NCBI RefSeq assembly: GCF_949282365.1 | Contig: NZ_CASDOY010000004.1 | Span: 1-64,000, forward strand | Source of the DNA: an uncultured Desulfovibrio sp. | Lineage (GTDB): Bacteria; Desulfobacterota; Desulfovibrionia; Desulfovibrionales; Desulfovibrionaceae | DNA: 64,000 nt | Reading direction: 5' to 3' | Shown: positions 35,316-43,377 of the stretch, piece by piece | Layout of the letters: each line of letters begins with the position of its first letter | How positions within the stretch are numbered: position 1 is the first letter of the stretch | Made by a program: the position numbers and the translations under genes | The notes under the pieces: model-generated | Databases searched by the model: none | Told to the model about the DNA's origin: nothing | Seen by the model: the letters and a program-made list of their open reading frames with translations, nothing else

Positions 35316-35867
35316 CTACTGCCCGCGCGCCAGGCTGGTGAGGGTCTGGTTGGCGTTGGCGATTTGGGTATTGGCGCCCTGCAGATAGGAGTTGTACTGG
35401 CCCATGTAGTCCTGAACATAGACCATCTCCTGCTGGGTACCTGTGCCCAGCTCTTCCAGGCGGCTTTCCAGCGACGTGATGACCACGTCCCACTCGTCCT
35501 TGCCGAGGATGTAGTCCCCGTCACCATTGGGATAGGCCAGCTTGTGGGCATCCATATAGTCCACCATTTCCTGGGACATGGGATAGCAGTCCTTGCCTGT
35601 GACCGTAACGCCATTGATGCTGGTCTTGCCCACTCCCGTGCCGCTTTTGCCGTCGGCCTGGGCCTGCCGGGCCTCATTGAGCAGCTGGGAAACGAGCTTC
35701 TGCTCGTCCTGTACCTTGGCGATGGCGTCCATCTTGTCCATGGCCTGGCTCTTGGCTGTCCCGGCCAGTTCCAGCTGCAGCTGGGCGAACATCAGCTGCA
35801 GGCTCGTGGTGGGGCCCAGCTCACCGAAGGAAACCGAGGATGTGGTGGTAAGATCTACCTGGTTCAT
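35316..35867 (-). CDS. EspA-like tip/filament protein, paralogue 1
   Basis: 183 aa. Shares its N-terminus (SSVSFGELGPTTSLQLMFAQ) and C-terminus (QDYMGQYNSYLQGANTQIAN) with the next two genes but has its own middle (about 78-115). Helix-variable loop-helix layout, LMFA motif and a QYN..L..AN end resemble EspA/SseB filament proteins and place it as needle-tip or sheath subunit. Family call is by pattern, not proven. RBS AAGGAC. Confidence 0.6.
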   Translation of the reverse strand: MNQVDLTTTSSVSFGELGPTTSLQLMFAQLQLELAGTAKSQAMDKMDAIAKVQDEQKLVSQLLNEARQAQADGKSGTGVGKTSINGVTVTGKDCYPMSQEMVDYMDAHKLAYPNGDGDYILGKDEWDVVITSLESRLEELGTGTQQEMVYVQDYMGQYNSYLQGANTQIANANQTLTSLARGQ

Positions 35868-35891
35868 GACACGTCCTTGCCGACCGGCATG

Positions 35892-36500
35892 CTACTGGCC
35901 ACGGGCCAGATTGGTGAGGGTCTGGTTGGCGTTGGCGATCTGGGTATTGGCACCCTGCAGATAGGAGTTGTACTGGCCCATGTAGTCCTGGACGTAAACC
36001 ATCTCCTGCTGGGTATTGGTGCCCAGTTCCTCCAGGCGGCTTTCCAGGGCCGTGATGGCCACATCCCATTCGTCGGCGCTGTGCGAATGGTTGTTGCCGG
36101 TCTTGTCATAGGCAAGGCCGTTGGCGTCCATGTAATCCACCATCTCCTGGCTCATGAAGGTCGCGTTGTTGCCCTTGGGCACGGTCTCGGTGACCGTCTC
36201 ATAGACCACGTTGCCGTTGGCATCCTGCTTGGGGAGCTCATAGGTCTGGGTCTTGGCCTGATCATTGCCCACCCCGGCCTTGGCATCGGCCTGGGCCTGA
36301 CGGGCCTCGTTGAGCAGCTGGGAGACCAGCTTCTGCTCGTCCTGCGCCGTGGCGATGGCGTCCATCTTGTCCATGGCCTGGGTCTTGGCGGTCTCGGCCA
36401 GTTCCAGCTGCAGCTGGGCGAACATCAACTGCAGGCTCGTGGTGGGGCCCAGTTCGCCGAACGAAACGGAAGACGTCGAAGAAAAATTGACCTGGCTCAT
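35892..36500 (-). CDS. EspA-like tip/filament protein, paralogue 2
   Basis: 202 aa, the longest of the three because of an insertion in the variable middle (about 78-125, with KQDANGNVVYETVTETV). Ends are nearly identical to paralogue 3, including at nucleotide level over the last 190 nt, so duplication is recent or homogenised by gene conversion. ATG at 36500. No lcrV-like tip gene is present in the locus. Confidence 0.6.
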   Translation of the reverse strand: MSQVNFSSTSSVSFGELGPTTSLQLMFAQLQLELAETAKTQAMDKMDAIATAQDEQKLVSQLLNEARQAQADAKAGVGNDQAKTQTYELPKQDANGNVVYETVTETVPKGNNATFMSQEMVDYMDANGLAYDKTGNNHSHSADEWDVAITALESRLEELGTNTQQEMVYVQDYMGQYNSYLQGANTQIANANQTLTNLARGQ

Positions 36501-36525
36501 ATCATTTCCTTTGTCGGCCGCTGCC

Positions 36526-37089
36526 TTACTGGCCACGGGCCAGACTGGTGAGGGTCTGGTTGGAGTTGGCGATCTGGGTGTTGGCACCCTGCAGGTAGGA
36601 GTTGTACTGGCCCATGTAGTCCTGGACGTAGACCATCTCCTGCTGGGTATTGGTGCCCAGTTCTTCCAGGCGGCTTTCCAGGGCCGTGATGGCCACGTCC
36701 CATTCATCAGAGCTGTGATTGTAGTCGCCGCCGGTCTTGTCGTAGGCCAAGCCGTGCGCGTCCATGTAATCCACCATTTCCTTGGACATCAGGGTGCAGT
36801 TCTTGGTGTTTTTTTCCGTCGTCCCGTTGGAATAGGTCTCGGTCTGCGTGCCCGCGGCAATGCCGGAGTTGGCATCGGCCTTGGCCTGCCGGGCCTCGTT
36901 GAGCAGCTGGGAAACGAGCTTCTGCTCGTCCTGCGCCTTGGCGATGGCGTCCATCTTGTCCATGGCCTGGGTCTTGGCGGTGGTGGCCAGCTCCAGCTGC
37001 AGCTTGGCGAACATCAGCTGCAAGCTCGTGGTGGGGCCCAGTTCGCCGAAAGAGACAGAAGAGGTGGTATCGAAATTGACCTGACTCAT
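36526..37089 (-). CDS. EspA-like tip/filament protein, paralogue 3
   Basis: 187 aa, with GTQTETYSNGTTEKNTKN as its private middle segment. First of the three in transcription order, with AGGATGTTAT before the ATG. The three copies conserve the MVDYMDA helix and DEWDV motif between variable stretches, suggesting common packing with different exposed loops. Confidence 0.6.
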   Translation of the reverse strand: MSQVNFDTTSSVSFGELGPTTSLQLMFAKLQLELATTAKTQAMDKMDAIAKAQDEQKLVSQLLNEARQAKADANSGIAAGTQTETYSNGTTEKNTKNCTLMSKEMVDYMDAHGLAYDKTGGDYNHSSDEWDVAITALESRLEELGTNTQQEMVYVQDYMGQYNSYLQGANTQIANSNQTLTSLARGQ

Positions 37090-37179
37090 ATAACATCCTG
37101 TTTTTGTTGCTCTGCCATGGAGAGATGGCGTGATGCCCCGCCGGGCGGCACGGCCCGCACGGGCCCCCTGCCCGTCTGC

Positions 37180-37482
37180 CTACAGGCGGACGATGTTCCG
37201 GCGGCCACCCCCGAGGATGCCGCCGCCAGCGGCCGAATTGGCGGCGGGGCGGGACTGGGCGGCGCGAGCCTCGCCGGCGCGCCGGGCTTCGGTCTCGGCT
37301 TCTTCGAGCATCTTGCGCAGTTCGGGCGTCAGGGAAGCCGGATCCGTCTTCTTCTGCCCCTGCTCCGGCAGACCGAGCTGCTTGCGCATGGCTTTTTCCT
37401 GGCTCTCCAGCCGGGAGAACTCCTCACGAAGGGCGGCGAAACTTTCCATCTGCTTTTTCAGATCCTGTTCTGTGAACGACAT
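37180..37482 (-). CDS. Small coiled-coil protein, first gene of leftward T3SS operon
   Basis: 100 aa. The N-terminal 65 residues are a charged coiled coil (FAALREEFSRLESQEKAM); the C-terminus is Gly/Ala-rich (GGGILGGGRRNI). Strong ribosome site AAGGAGATCGAC. It lies 34 nt from the predicted sigma-54 transcription start. It could be a chaperone for the EspA-like proteins or an early substrate; no family recognised. Confidence 0.7.
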   Translation of the reverse strand: MSFTEQDLKKQMESFAALREEFSRLESQEKAMRKQLGLPEQGQKKTDPASLTPELRKMLEEAETEARRAGEARAAQSRPAANSAAGGGILGGGRRNIVRL

Positions 37483-37525
37483 GTCGATCTCCTTATCAAA
37501 CGTGGTGGCGATGCTGCTGGATGAC

Positions 37526-37542
37526 TAGCACAAATCATGCCA
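37526..37542 (-). promoter_or_regulatory. Sigma-54 promoter candidate, leftward T3SS operon
   Basis: On the minus strand TGGCATGATTTGTGCTA has GG at 37541-37540 and GC at 37529-37528 with exactly 10 nt between. The -24 half (TGGCATGATT) is identical to that of the divergent promoter. Predicted start near 37516. Confidence 0.65.
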
Positions 37543-37737
37543 GCTTTTTGTCCGCATAAAAAAAGCCCATTCGGCCGGTTGCCGGGCCCACATGCCAACA
37601 TTTTTTGCCAAAAACCTTCCGTCTGGAACAACAAAGTTCCCATCAACGGTGGATATCCCGCCGGATACACAGACGTACCGGACCGATACCGGGCAATCCT
37701 CTTGCTGTTACGGCAGGCCCGTGATACCACAAAGTGG

Positions 37738-37754
37738 TGGCATGATTCTGGCAT
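37738..37754 (+). promoter_or_regulatory. Sigma-54 promoter candidate, rightward T3SS operon
   Basis: TGGCATGATTCTGGCAT has GG at 37739-37740, a 10-nt spacer and GC at 37751-37752, close to the consensus TGGCAC-N5-TTGCA. Predicted start near 37764, 42 nt before the sctW ATG. A sigma-54 activator is encoded in this same operon. The roughly 200 nt between the two promoters are where activator sites are expected. Confidence 0.7.
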
Positions 37755-37805
37755 ATAGCATACCATATTGCCAACAATTTTTTGTGCAATCGGGAGCCCC
37801 CCGCC

Positions 37806-38924
37806 ATGAGCATCGATTTTTCCATCCACCAGCAGCAGGTGCACAGCACCGCCTCCCAGGGATCGGGCGCTTCTGCGGCTGCCGCAGGATCGCTGTTCGG
37901 CAATGCCGCCACAGTGGTGGACTCCCCCATGTCCCTGCTGGCCGATGCCGCGGAAGAACTGACGTTTGCCGTCGATGCCACGGATGACTTCGAGCTGGAG
38001 GAACGCAAGGAGCGGGACGAGATCAGCGAAGCCATGGAGGAACGCCTCAAAAAGTATCAGGAACTGATGCGCGAGGCCCGCGAGATCCAGAAGATGGACC
38101 GGCTCAAGGGCTTCCTGGCTTCCCGCGCCGAAAAGGAAGAAGTCCTGCGCGAGCTGCGCCGCTTCTTCCCCGATCTTTCCGAGGCCTGGGCCGCCCTCAG
38201 GGACCTGCGCGACGAACTGTCCGCCGGGCCGGGCACCCCGCCGGAGACGTTGCACACCCTGGACCAGGCGCTGGACGAGCTGGAACGCACTGAAGGCCCT
38301 GCCATCCGGGCCGGTATCAACGGCGCGCTCAATGCCCGGGGTTTCGAAGGGCTGGGCGATGCCGGCTCGCTGGGGGGCTTCTACCGGGAGACCGTCTGTC
38401 ATTTCGAAGACGTCAATGCCCTGTATGCCCACATCCAGGAAACCTACGGCAAGGATTTCGACGCCGCCCTGGATTTCCTCTACAAGGCCCTGGCCAGCGA
38501 CCTTGCGGCCGACGTGCCCAGCATGGAAACGAGCCATCTGGAACACGTCAACAGCAGCCTGGGCGACCTGCGGCAGCTGCAAAGCGCCCGCAGCCTGTGC
38601 GCCCGCCTGCTGGAGCGCTGGAGCAACGTCCACGGGATCCGGCACTGCCCCCTGGACGACATGGCCCTGCTGGGCAAGATCCTGGATCTGCGCAAGGAGC
38701 GATATGTCAGCGGCAGCCGCATCAGCGCGCTCGCGAAGGAAGCCGGCGCCCCGGACATCGAGCGCAAGGTGCTCTTCCTGCAGGAGCTGCTCAATACCAC
38801 ACGTTCGTTCGCCCCGTCCCTGTTCGACGGCAACGAAGGCCGCATGAAAGTGCTGGATGCCGTCCAGGATGCCGTGGATGCCGCCATCGCCGAGGAAGAC
38901 GCCTGGCTGGCGGCCCAGGAATAG
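37806..38924 (+). CDS. sctW: T3SS gatekeeper SctW (fused YopN-TyeA)
   Basis: 372 aa. The first 290 residues correspond to YopN/InvE, with a disordered Ser/Ala-rich secretion signal and an early helix EERKERDEISEAMEERLKK. The last 85 (RISALAKEAGAPDIERKVLF, then VLDAVQDAVDAAIAEE) match TyeA, so the two proteins that are separate in Yersinia are one here, as in MxiC/InvE. It plugs secretion until host contact. ATG at 37806 after GGGAG. Confidence 0.85.
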   Translation: MSIDFSIHQQQVHSTASQGSGASAAAAGSLFGNAATVVDSPMSLLADAAEELTFAVDATDDFELEERKERDEISEAMEERLKKYQELMREAREIQKMDRLKGFLASRAEKEEVLRELRRFFPDLSEAWAALRDLRDELSAGPGTPPETLHTLDQALDELERTEGPAIRAGINGALNARGFEGLGDAGSLGGFYRETVCHFEDVNALYAHIQETYGKDFDAALDFLYKALASDLAADVPSMETSHLEHVNSSLGDLRQLQSARSLCARLLERWSNVHGIRHCPLDDMALLGKILDLRKERYVSGSRISALAKEAGAPDIERKVLFLQELLNTTRSFAPSLFDGNEGRMKVLDAVQDAVDAAIAEEDAWLAAQE

Positions 38925-38958
38925 AGACGCGGCCTTACCGGGCTGATGCGGAGATGCT

Positions 38959-39333
38959 ATGCTGGATCATGAACTGGATGCCCTGTGGAAGCGTATGGGC
39001 CTGCCCCCGCTGCGTTTTTCCCCGCAAGGGCTGATCGCGCTGGATATAGATACCATGGGCCGCCTGCATTTCGAAAGGCAGCAGCGGCACGGCGAGGAGG
39101 AGCTGCTGCTCTACCTGGCCCGGCCCTGCCCGGCCCACGACCGGACCCTGCCGGAACGCGCCCTGGCCCTGTGCCATTATCATCATGCCCGCGCCTTCCC
39201 CCTGACCGCGGGCATGCGGGGGGATACCCTGATCCTGCTGACCCGTCTGCCCGAGCGGCAGGCCACCGCGGCCCGCATCGAAACCGCCGTCATGGAACTT
39301 GCGCAGGCCATGAACGACCTGCAGGGAGTTTGA
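38959..39333 (+). CDS. SycN-like gatekeeper chaperone (CesT family)
   Basis: 124 aa small acidic chaperone with LRFSPQGLIALDIDTMGRLH and ELLLYLARPCP strands followed by a C-terminal helix. The position between sctW and sctX is that of sycN in Yersinia. It probably binds the N-terminus of SctW. Assigned by order and size. Confidence 0.62.
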   Translation: MLDHELDALWKRMGLPPLRFSPQGLIALDIDTMGRLHFERQQRHGEEELLLYLARPCPAHDRTLPERALALCHYHHARAFPLTAGMRGDTLILLTRLPERQATAARIETAVMELAQAMNDLQGV

Positions 39334-39335
39334 AC

Positions 39336-39704
39336 ATGTCGCACTCGCCCGTCAATCTGCTGGATCCCGGACTGGGTATCCAGAACGTCATGGATCCCGG
39401 TACGGACGGCCACCTGCCTGCGGCCCGGCCCCTGGCCTCCAGCGCCATGCGCGAGGCGGGGCTGGACGAGCTGTACAACAGCCGCCGTGCCTCGCAGCAG
39501 CTGGACGCGGCCCTGTGCCCGGCCCTCGGCGACGGTTCCATCCTCCAGCCCGAGATATTCCACATGGAACTGCAGGGCAGCCTTGCGGCGCTGCGGGACA
39601 GCGACAAGCCCGCCGTCCGGGCTTTCGTACGCGACGAACTGGCGCCCCTGCTGGAAAATACCGAGCTGCTCCGGGCCTATACCGGCCTGATGGTGGGAGG
39701 CTAG
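39336..39704 (+). CDS. sctX: T3SS export component SctX
   Basis: 122 aa, the same size as YscX. It contains LDAALCPALGDGSILQPEIFH and the C-terminal LLRAYTGLMVGG typical of the family. Found only in Ysc-type and related systems, where it binds SctY and SctV and is itself secreted. The ATG at 39336 follows GGGAG, 2 nt after the previous stop. Confidence 0.85.
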   Translation: MSHSPVNLLDPGLGIQNVMDPGTDGHLPAARPLASSAMREAGLDELYNSRRASQQLDAALCPALGDGSILQPEIFHMELQGSLAALRDSDKPAVRAFVRDELAPLLENTELLRAYTGLMVGG

Positions 39705-39705
39705 C

Positions 39706-40062
39706 ATGGCGGAGGGCCGTTCCCCGCTCACGGCAGGCCAGTGCCGCTCCCTGCAGGTGCTGGGGCATCTTTTCCTGCGCATGGGCCGGTTCCAGCGGGC
39801 CAGGAAACTGGCCCTGGCCCTGCTGGCCCTGGATCCCGACGACGCATGGGCACGGCGTTGTCTTGCCGTGGTCTGGCTGGAAACGGGCGATGCCGAACGC
39901 GCACTGGAACAGCTCGACCGCCTGCTGGCAGGCGGGCCCCTCCCTTCGCGCGATGCCGTGCTGCACCTGCTCCGGGCCCGGGCCCTGTGGCAGGCAGGAC
40001 GCGCCGATGAGGCGCGCAACGCGCTCAACGCCTATCTTGCCGCCGGGGGGAGCCATCTGTGA
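39706..40062 (+). CDS. sctY: SctX chaperone SctY
   Basis: 118 aa with three TPR-like repeats (LFLRMGRFQRARKLALALLA; CLAVVWLETGDAERALEQL; LRARALWQAGRADEARNALN). Size, order and repeats match YscY, which holds SctX and docks it to SctV. It overlaps sctV by 4 nt. Confidence 0.85.
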   Translation: MAEGRSPLTAGQCRSLQVLGHLFLRMGRFQRARKLALALLALDPDDAWARRCLAVVWLETGDAERALEQLDRLLAGGPLPSRDAVLHLLRARALWQAGRADEARNALNAYLAAGGSHL

Positions 40063-42152
40063 GCCTGTTTTCCGACGCACGCAACATCGTCTCCCTGACC
40101 ACGCGGCACAGTGACCTGGCCCTGGTGGGCCTGCTGGTGGCCGTCATCGCGCTGATGATCATGCCGTTGCCCACGGCCCTGGTGGATACGCTCATCGGCG
40201 CCAACATGGCCCTGTCCTTCGCCATCATGATGATGACCATGTATGTCAGGACACCGCTGGAATTTTCCTCCTTCCCCACCATGCTGCTGTTCACCACCCT
40301 CTTCCGGGTGGGCCTGAACATCACCACCACCCGCCTGATCCTGCTCAATGCCGACGCCGGCGAGATCATCCAGACCTTCGGCGAATTCGCCCTGGGCGGC
40401 AACTTCGTAGTGGGTGCCGTGGTCTTCCTGATCCTGACCATCGTGCAGTTCCTGGTCATCGCCAAGGGCGCCGAACGTGTGGCCGAAGTGGGCGCGCGCT
40501 TCACCCTGGACGCCATGCCCGGCAAACAGATGTCCATCGACGCGGACATGCGCGCGGGCGTCATCGACATGGAGGAAGCCCAGCGCCGCCGCGAGATCAT
40601 CAGCCAGGAAAGCAAGATGTTCGGCGCCATGGACGGCGCCATGAAGTTCGTCAAGGGCGACAGCATCGCCGGCATGATCGTGGCCGTGGTCAACATCGTG
40701 GGCGGTACCGTCATCGGCATCACCCAGCACGGCATCTCCGCCGGCGAAGCGCTGGAGATCTACGGCATCCTGACCATCGGCGACGGCCTCGTCTCCCAGA
40801 TCCCCTCGCTCATCATCGCCATCTCGGCCGGTATCCTCATCACCCGTTCCGGCGACACCCAGGAAGACGTGGGGGCGCAGATCGGCGGCCAGTTCTTCGC
40901 CCAGCCCAAGGCCCTGCTCATGGCCGGCGGCCTGATCTTCCTTTTCGCGCTCATCCCCGGCTTCCCCAAGCCGCAGCTGTTCGCCCTGGCCTTCGCCATC
41001 GCCGGTCTCGGCTACATCCTGGACAGGATCCGCTCCGCCCCCGCGCCCCGGGATGCCCGCAAGGAACTCGACCAGTCCCTCAAGTCCGCCACCCGGAAGG
41101 AGCGCAAAAGCCGTCCCTCCGGTCCCCAGGACGATTTCGCGCCCACGGTGCCCATCATCCTCGACATCTCGGAGGCTCTGGCGACCTCGCTGGATTACGA
41201 TGCCCTCAACGACGAGCTGGCCGCGCTGCGGCGTGCCCTCTACTTCGACATGGGCGTGCCCTTTCCCGGCATCAACCTGCGCGTGACCCCCTCCCTGCCC
41301 GGGCTGACCTATGAACTGCAGGTCAACGAGATCCCCATGTCGCGCGGCCAGATGGAAGCGGGCATGGTGCTGGCACGCGAAAGCGAGGACACCCTGCGCA
41401 TGCTCGGCGTGGAGGTCAGACATGGCGAGAACTTCCTGCCCGATGTGGAGAGCCTGTGGATCCCGGCGGAAAAACAGGCTCTGCTGGAGCAGGCAGGCTT
41501 GACCTGCATGGGCCACTCCCGCATCCTGGCCTATCACCTTTCGCTGGTGCTGGCCCGGCATGCCTCCAGTTTCATCGGCATGCAGGAGACGAAGTACCTG
41601 CTGGACCGCATGGAAGAACGCGCCCCGGACCTGGTGCGCGAGGCCACCCGCCTGCTGCCCGTGCAGCGCATCGCGGAGATCTTCCAGCGTCTGGCCCAGG
41701 AGCAGGTCTCCATCCGCGACCTGCGGAACATTTTGGAAGCCATCATCGAATGGAGCCCCAAGGAAAAGGATACCGTCATGCTGACCGAATATGTGCGCGG
41801 CGCCCTCAAGCGCCAGATAAGCTACATGTATTCGCGGGGCCAGAACATGCTGCCGGCCATCCTCATGGATCCCTCGGTGGAAGAGACCATCCGCAAGGCC
41901 ATCCGGCAGACCTCGGCCGGGGCCTTCCTGGCGCTCGACCCCGACACCTCGCGCCGCTTCATCGCGGCCGTGGGCACGGCGGCGGGCGACTACCGCAAGC
42001 ATGTCCAGCGGCCCGTCCTGCTGGCCAGCATGGATATCCGCCGCTATGTGCGCCGCCTCATCGAAGGGGAACACTACCGGCTGCCCGTGGTCTCCTACCA
42101 GGAGATCACCCCGGAGATCAGCGTCCAGCCCGTGAACAGGATCCGCCTCTAG
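40059..42152 (+). CDS. sctV: T3SS export gate SctV
   Basis: 697 aa from a GTG. Seven or eight TM helices (1-330) include the FHIPEP-family signature FPTMLLFTTLFRVGLNITTT and the loop MSIDADMRAGVIDMEEAQRRR region; the cytoplasmic domain (about 360-697) forms the nonameric ring that receives substrates. Its end reads YRLPVVSYQEITPEISVQPV, typical of the family. Confidence 0.97.
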   Translation: MSLFSDARNIVSLTTRHSDLALVGLLVAVIALMIMPLPTALVDTLIGANMALSFAIMMMTMYVRTPLEFSSFPTMLLFTTLFRVGLNITTTRLILLNADAGEIIQTFGEFALGGNFVVGAVVFLILTIVQFLVIAKGAERVAEVGARFTLDAMPGKQMSIDADMRAGVIDMEEAQRRREIISQESKMFGAMDGAMKFVKGDSIAGMIVAVVNIVGGTVIGITQHGISAGEALEIYGILTIGDGLVSQIPSLIIAISAGILITRSGDTQEDVGAQIGGQFFAQPKALLMAGGLIFLFALIPGFPKPQLFALAFAIAGLGYILDRIRSAPAPRDARKELDQSLKSATRKERKSRPSGPQDDFAPTVPIILDISEALATSLDYDALNDELAALRRALYFDMGVPFPGINLRVTPSLPGLTYELQVNEIPMSRGQMEAGMVLARESEDTLRMLGVEVRHGENFLPDVESLWIPAEKQALLEQAGLTCMGHSRILAYHLSLVLARHASSFIGMQETKYLLDRMEERAPDLVREATRLLPVQRIAEIFQRLAQEQVSIRDLRNILEAIIEWSPKEKDTVMLTEYVRGALKRQISYMYSRGQNMLPAILMDPSVEETIRKAIRQTSAGAFLALDPDTSRRFIAAVGTAAGDYRKHVQRPVLLASMDIRRYVRRLIEGEHYRLPVVSYQEITPEISVQPVNRIRL

Positions 42153-42161
42153 GAGCAAGGC

Positions 42162-42419
42162 ATGGAACTCGCCATCGATTACGCTGTCAACGCCCTGTAT
42201 CTGGTCATGATCCTTTCCCTGCCGCCCATCGTGGTCGCCTCGGCCGTGGGCATCGTCCTCAGCCTTGTCCAGGCCATCACCCAGCTGCAGGAACAGACCC
42301 TGACCTTCGGCGTCAAACTGCTGGCCGTGGGCGTGACGCTCTTTCTGATGGGCAAATGGCTGAGCGGCGAGATACTGCATTACAGCGAGGACATCTTCAA
42401 CCGTTTTTACCTGCTCTGA
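42162..42419 (+). CDS. sctS: T3SS export apparatus protein SctS
   Basis: 85 aa with two TM helices and the conserved LPPIVVASAVGIVLSLVQAI and QLQEQTLTF motifs of YscS/FliQ. Preceded by AGGAGCAAGGC. Confidence 0.95.
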   Translation: MELAIDYAVNALYLVMILSLPPIVVASAVGIVLSLVQAITQLQEQTLTFGVKLLAVGVTLFLMGKWLSGEILHYSEDIFNRFYLL

Positions 42420-42480
42420 ACGGCAGGGGCAGCCGCATGCCGGACCGTGATCCGGCGGCGCCGGTGCGGACAGGACGCGC

Positions 42481-43317
42481 ATGGATCTTTCGCAATTCTT
42501 GCAGGAGATAGGGGCCTACGGGCACCTGACGGCCTTGCTGCTGGGCATGCCGCGGCTCTTCGCCCTGGTGGCCGTGGCGCCCTTTTTCGGGGCCTCGGTC
42601 GTCACGGGGCAGATACGCATGCTGCTGGTCCTGGCCCTGTACCTGCCCATGCATCCCGTCATCTTCAGCGAACTCACGGACGAGATGACGCTCTCCGCCG
42701 CGCTTTCCCTGGCCGTGGGCGGCCGTCTGGCCCTGCTCCTGTTCAAGGAGGCCGTCCTCGGCCTGATGATCGGTTTTCTGGCGGGCATCGTCTTCTGGAC
42801 GGTACAGAGCGCGGGCTTTTTCATGGACAACCAGCGCGGCGCCACCATGGCCGAAGGGGCGGACATCCTGTCCGGCGACCAGAGCAGCCCCCTGGGGCAG
42901 CTGCTGTTCCAGAGCCTGGTCTATATTTTTTATACCTCCGGGGCCTTCCTGGCCTTCGTGGGACTGGTCTATGCCAGCTACGGCATCTGGCCGGTGACGG
43001 AGCTCCTGCCCATGGCCGTGTCCCAGGGCGCGCCCCTGTATTTCGCGGAGAAGGTGGGCTGGCTCATGGGCCACATGCTTTTGCTGGCCGGGCCCATCGC
43101 CGTGGCCTGCCTGCTGACCGACATCGCCCTGGGCCTGGTCAACCGTTTTGCCTCGCAGCTCAATGTTTATGTGCTGGCCATGCCCATCAAGTGCGGCATC
43201 GCGGCCTTCCTGCTCTGTTTCTACTTCGGCCTCCTGCTGTCGCACGCGCCGGAGCTGTTTGATTTCACACGCGAATCCATCCTCAAGCTGGACAATGTCC
43301 TGCCGGGAGGGGACTAA
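42481..43317 (+). CDS. sctT: T3SS export apparatus protein SctT
   Basis: 278 aa, about eight hydrophobic segments. Motifs LLGMPRLFALVAVAPFFG, KEAVLGLMIGFLAGIVFW and FMDNQRGATMAEG are those of YscT/FliR. It completes the SctRST gate. Confidence 0.95.
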   Translation: MDLSQFLQEIGAYGHLTALLLGMPRLFALVAVAPFFGASVVTGQIRMLLVLALYLPMHPVIFSELTDEMTLSAALSLAVGGRLALLLFKEAVLGLMIGFLAGIVFWTVQSAGFFMDNQRGATMAEGADILSGDQSSPLGQLLFQSLVYIFYTSGAFLAFVGLVYASYGIWPVTELLPMAVSQGAPLYFAEKVGWLMGHMLLLAGPIAVACLLTDIALGLVNRFASQLNVYVLAMPIKCGIAAFLLCFYFGLLLSHAPELFDFTRESILKLDNVLPGGD

Positions 43318-43377
43318 GACCGCCGGCCTGCGCCGGGCCCCGGGGCCTGACGCTGGGCACGGCAACGGCATGCGTCC

